A stretch of 64,000 bases of DNA from Pelagibius sp965227505 (GCF_965227505.1 NZ_OZ245757.1:2728001-2792000), one strand, 5' to 3'; shown: positions 1 through 9,865, counted from the stretch's first letter. Program-made: numbers and translations. The notes: a model not told the origin generated them from the sequence alone.

Positions 1-752
1 CGCGCGTAGTCGAAGGGCAGCACCGCAGAGGCATCGGCCTTGGTGAAGGACCGGGTGAAGGCGATGTGGGCGAGAACGGCGCAGCCGCCGACCAGCGCCA
101 TCAGCGCAAGGGCCCAGAGGCTGGGCGTCTGCCAGACGAAGAGCGCCGGGATCAGCGACAGTGGCGTCAGCAGCAGGTTCATGTAGAGCACCACCACCAT
201 GGGGTCCTCGGTGCGGGAGAGCGACTTCACGATCAGCACCGTGACGGCCATGAAGCAGGCGGCGATCACCGGCAGCGCCATGACCGGGGTGATCTCGGCG
301 AAGCCGGGCCGCAGGATGATCAGCACGCCCAGGAAGCCGACGATGGTGGCGGTCCAGCGCCGGGCGCGCACCACCTCGCCCAGGAAGATGGCCGCCCCGG
401 CGGTGGCGAAGAGGGGCACCGTGAAGTTGAGCGCCACCGCCTCGGCCATCGGCATGCGCACCACGGCGGTGAACCAGCACAGCATTGCGATAAGCCCGAT
501 GACGGCGCGCCAGAGATGGACCTTCAAGCGCTCGGTGCGCAGGCCCTCGCGCCCCATGCGGGCAAGCCAGGGCAGCATGAAGGCCAGGGCGAAGCTGTTG
601 CGGAAGAAAGCGATCTGAAAGGGGTGCAGGCCCTCCGCCGCCGCAAGCTTGATGGTCGCGTTCATCACGGCGAAGAGCAAAGCCGCCGTGATCATGTAGA
701 TCGCGCCTTGGAGCGGCGCGGGAAGGCTCCTTCCGCGCGCGAAGGGAGTCAT
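1..752 (-). CDS. DMT superfamily (EamA) transporter, partial
   Basis: The minus strand reads into the left edge of the window without a stop, giving about 250 residues of a protein whose 3' end is missing. The N-terminal part reads GAIYMITAALLFAVMNATIK followed by a segment around HPFQIAFFRNSFA, the typical first-helix and loop pattern of EamA drug/metabolite transporters. These are inner-membrane proteins of about 300 residues with ten helices in two EamA repeats. The chosen start is ATG at 752-750; an in-frame ATG at 764 is an alternative, and neither has a strong ribosome binding site. The gene is divergent from the acetoacetyl-CoA synthetase gene. The substrate cannot be told from sequence. 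Confidence 0.85.
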   Translation of the reverse strand, partial: MTPFARGRSLPAPLQGAIYMITAALLFAVMNATIKLAAAEGLHPFQIAFFRNSFALAFMLPWLARMGREGLRTERLKVHLWRAVIGLIAMLCWFTAVVRMPMAEAVALNFTVPLFATAGAAIFLGEVVRARRWTATIVGFLGVLIILRPGFAEITPVMALPVIAACFMAVTVLIVKSLSRTEDPMVVVLYMNLLLTPLSLIPALFVWQTPSLWALALMALVGGCAVLAHIAFTRSFTKADASAVLPFDYA

Positions 753-879
753 GGAGGAAGGCATGAACCGCCATCTTAGGGTGAAGCCGCAACCGCGACC
801 ACCCACGCGGGCGCAGGGCAGCCATGCAGGCGGTCCCGAGATGCCCCCCGGCAATGCCGGAGCGGCGAAATCACCCTCT

Positions 880-934
880 GGATCAGGGCCGGATCAGGGC
901 CGGATCGGGTCTGGATCGGGTCTGGATCGGGGCG
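880..934. repeat. Five tandem 11-bp units upstream of acetoacetyl-CoA synthetase
   Basis: Units GGATCAGGGCC (twice), GGATCGGGTCT (twice) and a partial GGATCGGGGCG follow each other without gaps in the 265-bp divergent region between the DMT transporter and acetoacetyl-CoA synthetase. The period is close to one helical turn. Whether a protein binds it is unknown. Confidence 0.85.
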
Positions 935-1017
935 GGCGGCTTCGCCATACTGCGCAAAACGGCAACACGGCCGCCCCGCCGGCGGGCCGAAAAACCACGC
1001 GTCCACAGGGAGACATC

Positions 1018-2967
<1,950 letters not shown>

Positions 2968-3121
2968 CTAGTCCACCTCCATAGCGGATTGTCCGTTTCT
3001 CGACAGGCTTTGACCGGCGACCGGTTTCGCGCCAAAGCCGCGAAGATCACAATACGCGCCAGAACGATGATAAGCCCGCCCTGCCGCCCCGTAAGAGGGT
3101 GGCATCCAAGAGGAGGTTGCG

Positions 3122-3835
3122 GTGCCGCTGGAGGTATACCTGGCCTATCTTGCGACGGTTGCGGTGTTCTTCGCCTCGCCGCCGGGACCGAGCCAGCTGC
3201 TGATGATCACCAACAGCCTGCGCTACGGCGTCAGGCCGAGCATGAGCACGGTGGCCGGCGATCTGACCGCCAACATGCTGCAGATGATCGCGGCCGGCTT
3301 CGGCCTGGCGACACTGATCGCGGCCTTCCCGACCTCGCTCACCGTGATCAAGTGGCTTGGCGTCGCCTACCTCGCCTGGATCGGCCTCCGCCTGTTCCGC
3401 GCATCGTCTTCGACCTTCACGCCCGCGCCGGGGGAGGCCGGCCGACGTGACGATCCGTTTCAGCAAGGTCCGTTTCGCCCGCGCCTGCTTCGCCCCGGTC
3501 TGTTTCGCCCCGGTCTGTTTCGCCCCGGTCTGTTTCGTCAGGGCTTCATCACTTCGGCCACGAACCCGACGGCGATCTTCTTCTTCGCCGCCCTGTTCCC
3601 CCAGTTCATCGATCCGGCCACGGCGATCTGGCCACAGCTTGTGATCCTCGGCCTCACCTACATCGCGATCGACGGGCTGCTGCTCACGGTATGGGGGGCG
3701 ACGGCCCAGGGCCTGCTCAGCCGTTTCGGCGGCCGCAGCCCGCAGTGGCTGAACCGCCTTTCCGGCTCCTTGATTATCGCCGCGGCCGTGCTGCTGGCGC
3801 TCAAGGATGTGACTCTGCCGCCGTCGCGAACCTGA
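3122..3835 (+). CDS. LysE/RhtB family amino acid exporter with a repeat-expanded loop
   Basis: This 237-residue inner-membrane protein has the LysE signature ASPPGPSQLLMITNSLRYG near the N-terminus and the conserved LFRQGFITSATNPTAIFFFA block near residue 140. The family exports amino acids or homoserine-like compounds by proton antiport. The start is GTG at 3122, preceded by an AAGAGGAGG ribosome binding site. The cytoplasmic loop between helices 3 and 4 (about residues 100-142) is longer than usual. It contains successive RPGLF units, apparently duplicated from the conserved RQGF entry into helix 4. Membrane segments on both sides are intact, so the protein is probably functional. No regulator is adjacent. 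Confidence 0.9.
   Translation: MPLEVYLAYLATVAVFFASPPGPSQLLMITNSLRYGVRPSMSTVAGDLTANMLQMIAAGFGLATLIAAFPTSLTVIKWLGVAYLAWIGLRLFRASSSTFTPAPGEAGRRDDPFQQGPFRPRLLRPGLFRPGLFRPGLFRQGFITSATNPTAIFFFAALFPQFIDPATAIWPQLVILGLTYIAIDGLLLTVWGATAQGLLSRFGGRSPQWLNRLSGSLIIAAAVLLALKDVTLPPSRT
3491..3535 (+). repeat. In-frame 15-bp tandem repeat in the LysE gene
   Basis: Three identical copies of CGCCCCGGTCTGTTT encode RPGLF. Degenerate copies flank them at 3476-3490 and 3536-3550. The unit length preserves the reading frame, so copy-number change would only lengthen or shorten the loop. Confidence 0.95.
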
Positions 3836-4202
3836 CGGCGCGCTCAGCCCGGCCCAAGTGCCGCTTTCCTGATCCTCCGACAGGCTGCAAAGAACCCGGA
3901 GGCGTCGGGCCGGCCCAGCCCTTCTTTCGATGTATGGCACTGCAGCGAGCGCGGCGGCGAAGGGCGCGTCCGGTCGGCCTGGAGCGAACCGGACAGTTTA
4001 TGTTCTGAATGCGACAAGTGATTGACTTTATTAAGATAAAATGAATTAGAGCTATGCTGCCACAGCATAGAGGTTCTGATTTCCGAGCATTTGTCGCGAC
4101 GCAAAAAGCAGCTTATCTGTCGACCTAAGAGATTGGGATCAACCGGCGGCGCCGGCTCTGCAAGATGCAGGCGGGCCGCCAAGACAGACAGGAGACAGGA
4201 CC
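3836..4202. other. Intergenic region upstream of the DUF1127 gene
   Basis: This 367-bp gap has a GC-rich left part with no convincing gene. Its centre (about 4010-4080) is markedly AT-rich and holds the candidate promoter and the inverted repeat listed separately. The only long frame, on the minus strand (3844-4182), has no recognisable family and crosses the AT-rich patch, so it is not called. Confidence 0.7.
4022..4070 (+). promoter_or_regulatory. Candidate promoter and inverted repeat before the DUF1127 gene
   Basis: TTGACT at 4022-4027 is a good -35 element, but no clear -10 follows at 16-18 bp. Downstream, CTATGCTG (4052-4059) and CAGCATAG (4063-4070) form a perfect 8-bp inverted repeat with a 3-nt centre. 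It could be an operator or a hairpin in the 5' leader. Assignment to the DUF1127 gene is by position only. Confidence 0.45.
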
Positions 4203-4415
4203 ATGGCCCACATGACCTATTCCGCCCGCCCTTTCGCGCCCGGCCGCCCGGCCATGGGCCTGCAGAGCGGTTTTTTCGCCGCCCTCACCGACGCCTTCGC
4301 CCGGCTGCGTGAGGTCTACGAAGCCGAACGCCGCGAGCGGCGGCTGGCCTACGCCACCCGGGATCTCGACCAGCATCTGCTGCGCGACATCGGGTTGGAC
4401 CACAGCGCCAGCTAA
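4203..4415 (+). CDS. DUF1127 domain small protein
   Basis: This 70-residue basic protein ends in a typical DUF1127 (YjiS-like) region. The region runs over residues 28-66 and includes an arginine/glutamate-rich helix and the motif LDQHLLRDIGLD. Members in alphaproteobacteria are small, often stress-responsive, and some act in RNA or phosphate metabolism; the role of this one is not known. The start is ATG at 4203 after an AGGAGACAGG ribosome binding site. It is a single-gene unit: a candidate promoter and dyad lie upstream, and a strong intrinsic terminator follows 37 bp after the stop codon. Confidence 0.85.
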   Translation: MAHMTYSARPFAPGRPAMGLQSGFFAALTDAFARLREVYEAERRERRLAYATRDLDQHLLRDIGLDHSAS

Positions 4416-4452
4416 GGGATGGCGGCCGAGAGCCGCTGTCAGCAGTCACAAG

Positions 4453-4478
4453 GGGCGGTCCGGGGGGACCGCCCTTTT
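4453..4478 (+). terminator. Rho-independent terminator after the DUF1127 gene
   Basis: GGGCGGTCC (4453-4461) and GGACCGCCC (4466-4474) form a 9-bp stem with a GGGG loop, followed by TTTT. Confidence 0.9.
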
Positions 4479-4502
4479 GATTCGGCCCTTTTGATTCGGC
4501 CC
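4475..4502. repeat. 14-bp tandem duplication
   Basis: TTTTGATTCGGCCC occurs twice in direct succession, starting at the terminator T-run. It has no coding context. Confidence 0.9.
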
Positions 4503-4547
4503 TTTCGCTTTGGCCACCTCCAAGACCCAATCCCGAAGACGGTGCGG

Positions 4548-4688
4548 CATGCTTCGAGACGGGCCTACCGGCCCTCCTCAGCATGAGGGTGTGAGGGTGG
4601 CCGCAGGCACCGGCCTCACCCTAAGGGGCCTCATCCTAGCGGCCTCATCCTGAGGCGCGGAGCGCAGCGGAGCCTCGAAGGATGGACC
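4548..4688. repeat. Dispersed intergenic palindromic repeat, copy 1
   Basis: This is a unit of about 140 bp that begins CATGCTTCGAGACG and ends GAGCCTCGAAGGATGG, so its ends are inverted. It contains CTCCTCAGCATGAGG and two CCTCATCCT segments. A second, shorter relative lies at 40191-40304. Similar intergenic elements are widespread in alphaproteobacterial genomes. It lies in the 317-bp gap between the DUF1127 gene and the convergent methyltransferase gene, which otherwise holds only the terminator and the tandem duplication. Confidence 0.75.
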
Positions 4689-4732
4689 ACGGGCTCTGCC
4701 GCCGCCACCTCTGGCCGGGATGCCGATGCGGT

Positions 4733-5986
4733 TCAGCTCAGCGGGTAGCGGATGAAGAGGTGGTTGAGCCCGTTGAGCACGCCATAGAGCTGATCGAACT
4801 GCCCCTCGAAGGAAGCCCAGTCATGGCGGGGGTCGAGGTCCTGCAGCGTCTCCTGGATCTGCCCCAGAGAGGTCTGGCCGTCGATCCAGGGCAGGATTGC
4901 CGGGGCCAGCCGCGGCAGGGCGAACTGTAGCGACAGGCCGTCGAAGTCCCCCTTCAGAACCAGGTCGCGCTGTACCGCCTTGGCCAGCTTCGGGCCTTCC
5001 AGCACCCGCAGGCAGGGAATGGCGTCGCGCCCTACGGGCGCGGCCACCGTGTCCTCGATCTGGTTCTTGGACGCGTAGAACACGTGGGTCTTGATGTTAC
5101 CCGCCAGCCTTTCCGCAAAGGCGGCACGCTCCAGCGGCGTGAAGGACGACAGCGCCTTCAGGATCGTCGGATCCTTGACGTAGGTTGCCGGATCGTAGCG
5201 GATCGGCTCGATGAAGCTGACCAGCCGCAGGCCGGCGCCCTCCACCAGGGCCGCGACCTCCTCCACCAGGTAGGAGCGGTCCTGGCTGTGCAGCAGCAGG
5301 TCGACCAGTTCGGCATCGCTGGCGTCGTGATCGCGCAGAACCGGATTGCGGGCGAAGAGATTGGTCGCGGGCAGGGTCTTCAGGAGCCGCCTGGTCAGCG
5401 TGACCTGGTCTGCCAGGGAGCGGTCGGACGCCAGGCTGCGCAGCAGCTCCTGCAGCGGATAGACGCCGTTGCGCCCCAGCGTGCCGTAGACCATGAGCCC
5501 CATGCCGCCGTCGTGCTTCAGGAGCCCGGTCAGGGCGGCCAGCCCGGCCGCCGGATCGGACAGGTGATGCAGCACGCCGCAGCAGTCGATGTAGTCGAAG
5601 ACGCCGAGGTCCAGGGTCTCCGCATCCAGCAGGGAGCCGGTGACGAAGCGCAGGTTGGTGAGGCCGCGCGCTACGGCGCGGGCCTCCGCAATGGCGCGGG
5701 AGGACTGGGAGAGGTCGAGATAGACCACCTCCCCGCCTGCGCGCGGCCCTGCATTCCGGCCCGCATCGGCGAGCTGCTGGGCCAGCATGATGGCGGCATC
5801 GCCGGTGCCGCCACCGGCGACCAGGGCCCGGAACGGCCGGCTGAAGTCGCGCCGCCCAGCATAGAGATAATGGTTCACCTCCATCAGGTTGCTGGGCGAG
5901 CCGACCACAAGGCGCCGCGCCTCCTCCGCCGGGTCGCGGGAAGGATAGGGATAGGCCTCGTATTGGTCGCGGACGCGGTCGCTCAT
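4733..5986 (-). CDS. Class I SAM-dependent methyltransferase
   Basis: This 417-residue cytoplasmic protein carries the SAM-binding glycine motif VAGGGTGDA at residues 56-64. An acidic strand (VYLDLS) follows, and then the block DYIDCCGVLHHLSDP that closes the Rossmann core of class I methyltransferases. The C-terminal third (about residues 280-417) is extra and has no recognised catalytic motif; it may serve substrate binding or regulation. The start MSDRVRDQYEAYPYPSRDP is typical of a subgroup in which YPYPSR precedes the core. The substrate is unknown. It lies 57 bp downstream of the quinone oxidoreductase gene in the same orientation, so the asparaginase, reductase and methyltransferase genes may share a transcript. 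Confidence 0.85.
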   Translation of the reverse strand: MSDRVRDQYEAYPYPSRDPAEEARRLVVGSPSNLMEVNHYLYAGRRDFSRPFRALVAGGGTGDAAIMLAQQLADAGRNAGPRAGGEVVYLDLSQSSRAIAEARAVARGLTNLRFVTGSLLDAETLDLGVFDYIDCCGVLHHLSDPAAGLAALTGLLKHDGGMGLMVYGTLGRNGVYPLQELLRSLASDRSLADQVTLTRRLLKTLPATNLFARNPVLRDHDASDAELVDLLLHSQDRSYLVEEVAALVEGAGLRLVSFIEPIRYDPATYVKDPTILKALSSFTPLERAAFAERLAGNIKTHVFYASKNQIEDTVAAPVGRDAIPCLRVLEGPKLAKAVQRDLVLKGDFDGLSLQFALPRLAPAILPWIDGQTSLGQIQETLQDLDPRHDWASFEGQFDQLYGVLNGLNHLFIRYPLS

Positions 5987-6043
5987 GGCGGGGCCGCGCT
6001 GGCCGAGGGTGCGCGTGAGGATGCGGGCATGGTAGAGAAGACT

Positions 6044-7027
6044 CTAGGCCGCGCCCGTGGTCAGGACCACCTTGCCGGTGGAACGCCGGTTCAGGAGCAA
6101 AGCCATGGCTTCCGCGGCTTCCGCCAGATCGTGCTTGTGTGAAACGTGTGGCTTGAGCCGCCCCTCCTCGTACCAGGCGAAGAGCTCGCGGAACTCTCCG
6201 GCCAGGCGCTCCGGCGCGTGGCGGCGGTAGGAACCCCAGTAGACTCCCATGGCAGCGACGTTCTTCACCAGCAGGATGTTGGCCGGGATCTCCGGCACCC
6301 GCCCGGCGGCGAAGCCGATGATGAGAAGCCGGCCCGACCAGGCGATGCAGCGCAGCGAGGCATCGAAGACATCGCCGCCGACGGGATCGAAGACCACGTC
6401 GGCGCCCTGCCCGTCGGTCAGCGCCTTCACCCTTTCGCGAATATCTTCCTCGCGGTAGTCGATCACCGCATCGGCGCCGTGGTCCCGGGCGATCGCCAGC
6501 TTCTCAGCACCGCCGGCCGTCGCGATGACCCGGGCGCCGAGCGCCTTGCCGATCTCCACCGCCGCCAGGCCGACGCCGCCCGCAGCCCCATGCACCAGCA
6601 GGGTTTCGCCGGCCTGCAGATCCGCATGCCAGCGCAGCGCCCCGTGGGCGGTGCCGTAGGTGATGGGAAAACCCGCCGCCTCGGCCCAGCCGAGGCTGTC
6701 GGGGATGGGAAAGACGTCGGCGGCCCGCGCCAGGACCGCCTCCGCATAGCCGCCGCCGTCGGTCAGGGCCAGCACGCGCTGGCCCTCAGCCAGGTCCGTC
6801 ACCCCGGCGCCCAGGGCCTTCACCCGGCCGGCCACCTCCAACCCCGGGGAAAAGGGAAAGTCCGGCCGTTCCTGGTAGCGGCCGGCGATCATCAGGGTAT
6901 CGGCGAAGTTGACGCCGGCGGCCGCGACCTCCAGCAGGACCTCGCCGGGACCGGGCTCGGGGCTCGCGACATCTTCCAGCTCCAGGTCTTCCGGCTTGCC
7001 CCAGGCACGGCAAACGACAGCACGCAT
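6044..7027 (-). CDS. NADPH:quinone oxidoreductase, zeta-crystallin type
   Basis: This 327-residue cytoplasmic enzyme belongs to the medium-chain dehydrogenase/reductase superfamily. The GroES-like N-terminal domain is followed by the NADPH-binding motif HGAAGGVGLAAVE at residues 146-157. The cysteine ligands of zinc-dependent alcohol dehydrogenases are absent, which fits the zinc-free quinone reductase branch. The start is ATG at 7027, with the ribosome binding site GAGGAGAGGA just upstream. The frame remains open to 7138, but that extension overlaps the asparaginase gene. The gene begins 31 bp after the asparaginase stop and is probably cotranscribed with it. Confidence 0.9.
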   Translation of the reverse strand: MRAVVCRAWGKPEDLELEDVASPEPGPGEVLLEVAAAGVNFADTLMIAGRYQERPDFPFSPGLEVAGRVKALGAGVTDLAEGQRVLALTDGGGYAEAVLARAADVFPIPDSLGWAEAAGFPITYGTAHGALRWHADLQAGETLLVHGAAGGVGLAAVEIGKALGARVIATAGGAEKLAIARDHGADAVIDYREEDIRERVKALTDGQGADVVFDPVGGDVFDASLRCIAWSGRLLIIGFAAGRVPEIPANILLVKNVAAMGVYWGSYRRHAPERLAGEFRELFAWYEEGRLKPHVSHKHDLAEAAEAMALLLNRRSTGKVVLTTGAA

Positions 7028-7058
7028 CGGCGTCCTCTCCTCGGCGTTCGGATTGCTC

Positions 7059-8114
7059 CTAAAATGGGATCTGTTCTGCGGGGCGCACCTCGCCGACCTT
7101 AAGGCCGACGCGATTGCGCACCGTGGCGCTGAGGACACCGCCGAGCGCCGCCGCCTCGTCCTCGCTCAGAATGCCGAAACGGCTTAACAGCCGGCCCATG
7201 GCAATTTCCGCCGCCCGGCCGGCGCCGTCGTCGACCTTCACAGCGGCCCCCAGGCCCAGTTCCGGAAAGCTGGCGCAGTAGACGCCTTCGGCTCCGGTTT
7301 TGATCAGCGCCTTTTCGCCGGTCTTTTCCATCACCAGCGTATCGAAGCGGCCGCTGCCGGCGACCATGAAGGGCTCGGCCGCCACCGCCCGGCGGACCCG
7401 GCGGCAGGCCGCCTGTCGCGCCTCAGGCTGGTCGTCGGGCCGGCCAAGGCGCGCCATCGCCAGTGCGATGTTGCCGAGCGGAATACCGAGGACCGGAATG
7501 CCGCAGCCATCGACACCGCGCGGTGCGGCGCCAAGGTCGAGGCCGGTCATGCCTTCGAGCACGCCGAGGATGCGCTGCTGCACGGGGTGTTCGATCTTGA
7601 CGTAGCCGCGGGTCGCCACGTCCATGTGGCGGGCCAGGGTCAGAAAGCCGCTGTGCTTGCCCGAACAGTTGTTGTGGGCCGGGGTCGGCAGCCTGCCGCC
7701 GGCCAGAAGCGCGATCATCGAGGCTTCATGCACCGGCAGCTGCGGACCGCATTCCAGATCGCCCACACCGCAGTCGATGCGCGCCAGCCAGGCCTCTGCC
7801 GTTTCAACGTGGCGCGGTTCGCCGGAGTGGCTGGCGCAGGCCAGCGCCAGTTCCGCGTCACTCACCGCAAAGGCATCGGCCGCGCCGCTTTCCACCAGGG
7901 CCAGGGCCTGCAGCGACTTGATTGCCGAGCGGGCATAGACCGGACGGTCGATGTCACCGGCGGAGAGCGCCACCTTGCCGTCGGTGTCCACCACCGCCAA
8001 GGCGGCGCGGTGGCGGCTTTCCACCATGGCGCCGCGCGTCACCTCCACCACCAGCGGATTGGCCGCTGCGGCGACGGCGGCTTCGGGCAGGAGTTCGGTC
8101 GGTTCGGCAGACAT
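7059..8114 (-). CDS. Asparaginase, rhizobial type (PF06089)
   Basis: This 351-residue protein matches the asparaginase family first known from Rhizobium etli, which is unrelated to the classical bacterial enzymes. It hydrolyses L-asparagine to aspartate and ammonia. Key features are a beta-lactamase-like Ser-x-x-Lys (S63, K66, in ARSAIKS), the block CASHSGEP at 93-100, and NNCSGKH with C150 and K153. C204 lies in GVDGCGIP. C150 and C204 correspond to the cysteines reported to bind zinc near the active site in this family. No export signal is seen. The start is ATG at 8114; no strong ribosome binding site is visible. It is the first gene of a probable three-gene run and is divergent from the TrmH-family methylase. 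Confidence 0.9.
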   Translation of the reverse strand: MSAEPTELLPEAAVAAAANPLVVEVTRGAMVESRHRAALAVVDTDGKVALSAGDIDRPVYARSAIKSLQALALVESGAADAFAVSDAELALACASHSGEPRHVETAEAWLARIDCGVGDLECGPQLPVHEASMIALLAGGRLPTPAHNNCSGKHSGFLTLARHMDVATRGYVKIEHPVQQRILGVLEGMTGLDLGAAPRGVDGCGIPVLGIPLGNIALAMARLGRPDDQPEARQAACRRVRRAVAAEPFMVAGSGRFDTLVMEKTGEKALIKTGAEGVYCASFPELGLGAAVKVDDGAGRAAEIAMGRLLSRFGILSEDEAAALGGVLSATVRNRVGLKVGEVRPAEQIPF

Positions 8115-8204
8115 GGAAGAGGATCGCGGTCACGGACAAGAGGCCGCCTGGGCAGCGGCCATGCAGCTTGCCTCCCGCGGCCCGGCCATGCAAGTTTTCG
8201 CGCC

Positions 8205-8732
8205 ATGCGAGGATACTTTGCCATCGGCGCCGAGCGCATCAGCAAACCCATGAACCTGGGCAGCCTGCTGCGCTCCGCCCATGCCTTCGGCGCCAGTTTC
8301 TTTTTCACCATTGAGCCGGACTTCAATCCCAAGGAGGTGAAGTTTTCCGACACCTCCGACGCCGCCAAGCATCTGCCGCTCTACACCTATCCCTCGGTCG
8401 ACGACCTGCAGCTGCCGCGCGGCTGCGCCTTGGTCGGCATCGAGCTGACCGAGGATGCGGTCGAACTGCCGTCGTTCTTCCACCCGCAGGCCGCGGCCTA
8501 TGTGCTGGGGCCGGAGCGGGGCAGCCTGTCGCCGGCGCTGCAGGCGCGCTGCGATCACATGGTGAAGATCCCCACCAAGTTCTGCATCAACGTGGGTCTG
8601 GCCGGCGCGCTGGTGATGTACGACCGGATGATCGCCCAGGGCCGCTTCGCGCGCCGCGCGGTGAACCCGCGCGCCGAACCGCAGGCCCTGCCCGAGCACG
8701 TCTCCGGGGCGCAGAAGGTGCGGCGAAAGTAG
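8205..8732 (+). CDS. TrmH/SpoU family RNA 2'-O-methyltransferase
   Basis: This 175-residue protein carries the three knotted-methyltransferase motifs in order: NLGSLLRSAHAFGA (motif 1), VLGPERGSLS (motif 2) and CINVGLAGALVMYDR (motif 3). SpoU enzymes methylate the ribose 2'-OH of tRNA or rRNA. This one lacks an N-terminal RNA-binding domain, as in TrmL-like small members, and its target cannot be assigned. The ATG at 8205 gives MRGYFAIGAERI, the natural start. The open frame extends far upstream only because the opposite strand codes for asparaginase. The neighbours give no functional hint. Confidence 0.85.
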   Translation: MRGYFAIGAERISKPMNLGSLLRSAHAFGASFFFTIEPDFNPKEVKFSDTSDAAKHLPLYTYPSVDDLQLPRGCALVGIELTEDAVELPSFFHPQAAAYVLGPERGSLSPALQARCDHMVKIPTKFCINVGLAGALVMYDRMIAQGRFARRAVNPRAEPQALPEHVSGAQKVRRK

Positions 8733-8749
8733 GCTCCGCGGCGCCTTCG

Positions 8750-9055
8750 TCAGCCCAAGGCGGCACGCCACAACGCCGCACAGCCGGCCCCGGCCAGCAT
8801 CGCCCAGACGGCGCTGCGTGTGATCACCATGACGCCTGCCGCCACCGCGACCGCGGCGGCCTCCCGCCAGCCGCCCTGTGCGACCACGGTGGCAACGATG
8901 GCGACGATCACCGAACTGCAGAGCGCAGTGAGGAAGTGCTCCAGGGCCCGGGTCATCTTGAAGCGGCTCACGACCACCGGCCCGAGCAGGCGGGTCGCCA
9001 GGGTCGTCAGCGCCATCACCGCGATGGCCAGGAAGATGGAAAGGCTATCGGCCAA
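8750..9055 (-). CDS. AzlD family branched-chain amino acid exporter subunit
   Basis: This 101-residue membrane protein with four predicted helices has the AzlD hallmark ALTTLATRLLGP near residue 18 and ends in a helix typical of the family. With AzlC it forms an exporter for branched-chain amino acids or related compounds. The start is a TTG at 9055, inside the last codons of azlC, whose native stop (TAG at 9047-9045) overlaps it. Translational coupling is therefore likely. Because of the frameshift in azlC, the azlD frame is also continuous with the upstream part of azlC, giving one long artificial frame up to 9964. The true protein is the short one. Confidence 0.8.
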   Translation of the reverse strand: MADSLSIFLAIAVMALTTLATRLLGPVVVSRFKMTRALEHFLTALCSSVIVAIVATVVAQGGWREAAAVAVAAGVMVITRSAVWAMLAGAGCAALWRAALG

Positions 9056-9802
9056 GGCGCAGTCTCCCCGTAAGGGCCCCGACGGAAGCGCCGGCAAGGG
9101 CGGCAAGGATGATGTTCCATCCCACCGGCACGACATCCAGGGTGAGCACCGCAACAAGGGCCGCGACGGCGGCGGCAGCAGGGCCGGAAGGGTTTTCAGA
9201 TCGCCCGCGGCCACGGCCGCAAAGAAACAGGCCATCACCAGATCGATCCCGAAGCGGCTGAGATCGCCGAGGCCGGAGCCCGCGTAGGCGCCCATCGCCG
9301 TGCCGGCGGTCCAGGCCAGCCAGAGGGCGAGGCCGCCGCCGACCAGGATGCCGAGGTTGGCGTCGCCCCCGCCATCATCCCCGCTGTCGCGCAGGCTGCG
9401 GTAACTGTCGGCGAAATTGGCATCGCTCAGCAGCGGCAGGGCGAGCAGACGCCGCGGCCAGGGCAGGGCGTTGATCCAGGGGGCAAGCGCCGCGCCGAGC
9501 AGAAGATGGCGGGCATTCACCGCCAGCACGGTCAACGCGATGGAGAACAGGGGCAGCGGATGGCTCCAGAGGTCCAGCACGGCGAACTGGGCCGCGCCGG
9601 CGAAGACCGTGGCGCTCATGATCAGGGCCTGAAGCGGCAGGAGACCGCGCTCGACCGCGGCCGCGCCGAAGGCAAGACCGAAGGGCAGCGCGAAGACCGC
9701 GACGGGCGCCAGGCGGGTGAAGCCGGCACGAAGACCGCGCCCGTCCAGCACCGGGGCCGGGCCGGCCTGCTGCGCCGGAGTAGCTTCGACATCTCTAACC
9801 AT
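9045..9802 (-). pseudogene. AzlC family permease with an internal frameshift
   Basis: From ATG at 9802 (MVRDVEATPAQQ) the frame encodes a good AzlC: PFGLAFGAAAVERGLLPLQA, SATVFAGAAQFAVLDLW, AVNARHLLLGAALAPW and FGIDLVMACFFAAVAAGDLK. After about residue 200 the same frame turns into a proline- and serine-rich stretch unlike AzlC. The adjacent frame continues the family: AAAVAALVAVLTLDVVPVGW, then NIILAALAGASVGALTGRL, then a TAG at 9047-9045 overlapping the azlD start. The switch lies between about 9215 and 9160, around the CCG run. One missing base explains it. The intact azlC at 17089-17871 aligns through the junction. Either this is a real recent mutation or a sequencing error. Confidence 0.75.
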
Positions 9803-9854
9803 AACAACGGTTATAAAGCAGCCGGCGGCTTGCCCGTCAACCGTTGTAGTGGTT
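9797..9854. promoter_or_regulatory. Two 16-bp dyads in the azlC / CGNR divergent promoter region
   Basis: AACC-N8-GGTT occurs at 9797-9812 and again at 9839-9854, with a 42-bp repeat distance (four helical turns). The two sites are also inverted relatives of each other: AACCGTTGT at the right matches ACAACGGTT at the left. The left site covers the azlC start codon; the right site sits just before the CGNR gene. This is what a dimeric regulator binding cooperatively, plausibly the CGNR protein, would use. Confidence 0.6.
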
Positions 9855-9865
9855 AGGGTGTGAAG

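Noticed and set aside
66..779. A plus-strand frame over the DMT transporter
   Set aside because: H/G/R-rich shadow; the minus strand has clear EamA helices.
3844..4182. A 112-codon minus-strand gene between lysE and DUF1127
   Set aside because: No family similarity, and it crosses an AT-rich regulatory patch. Not supported.
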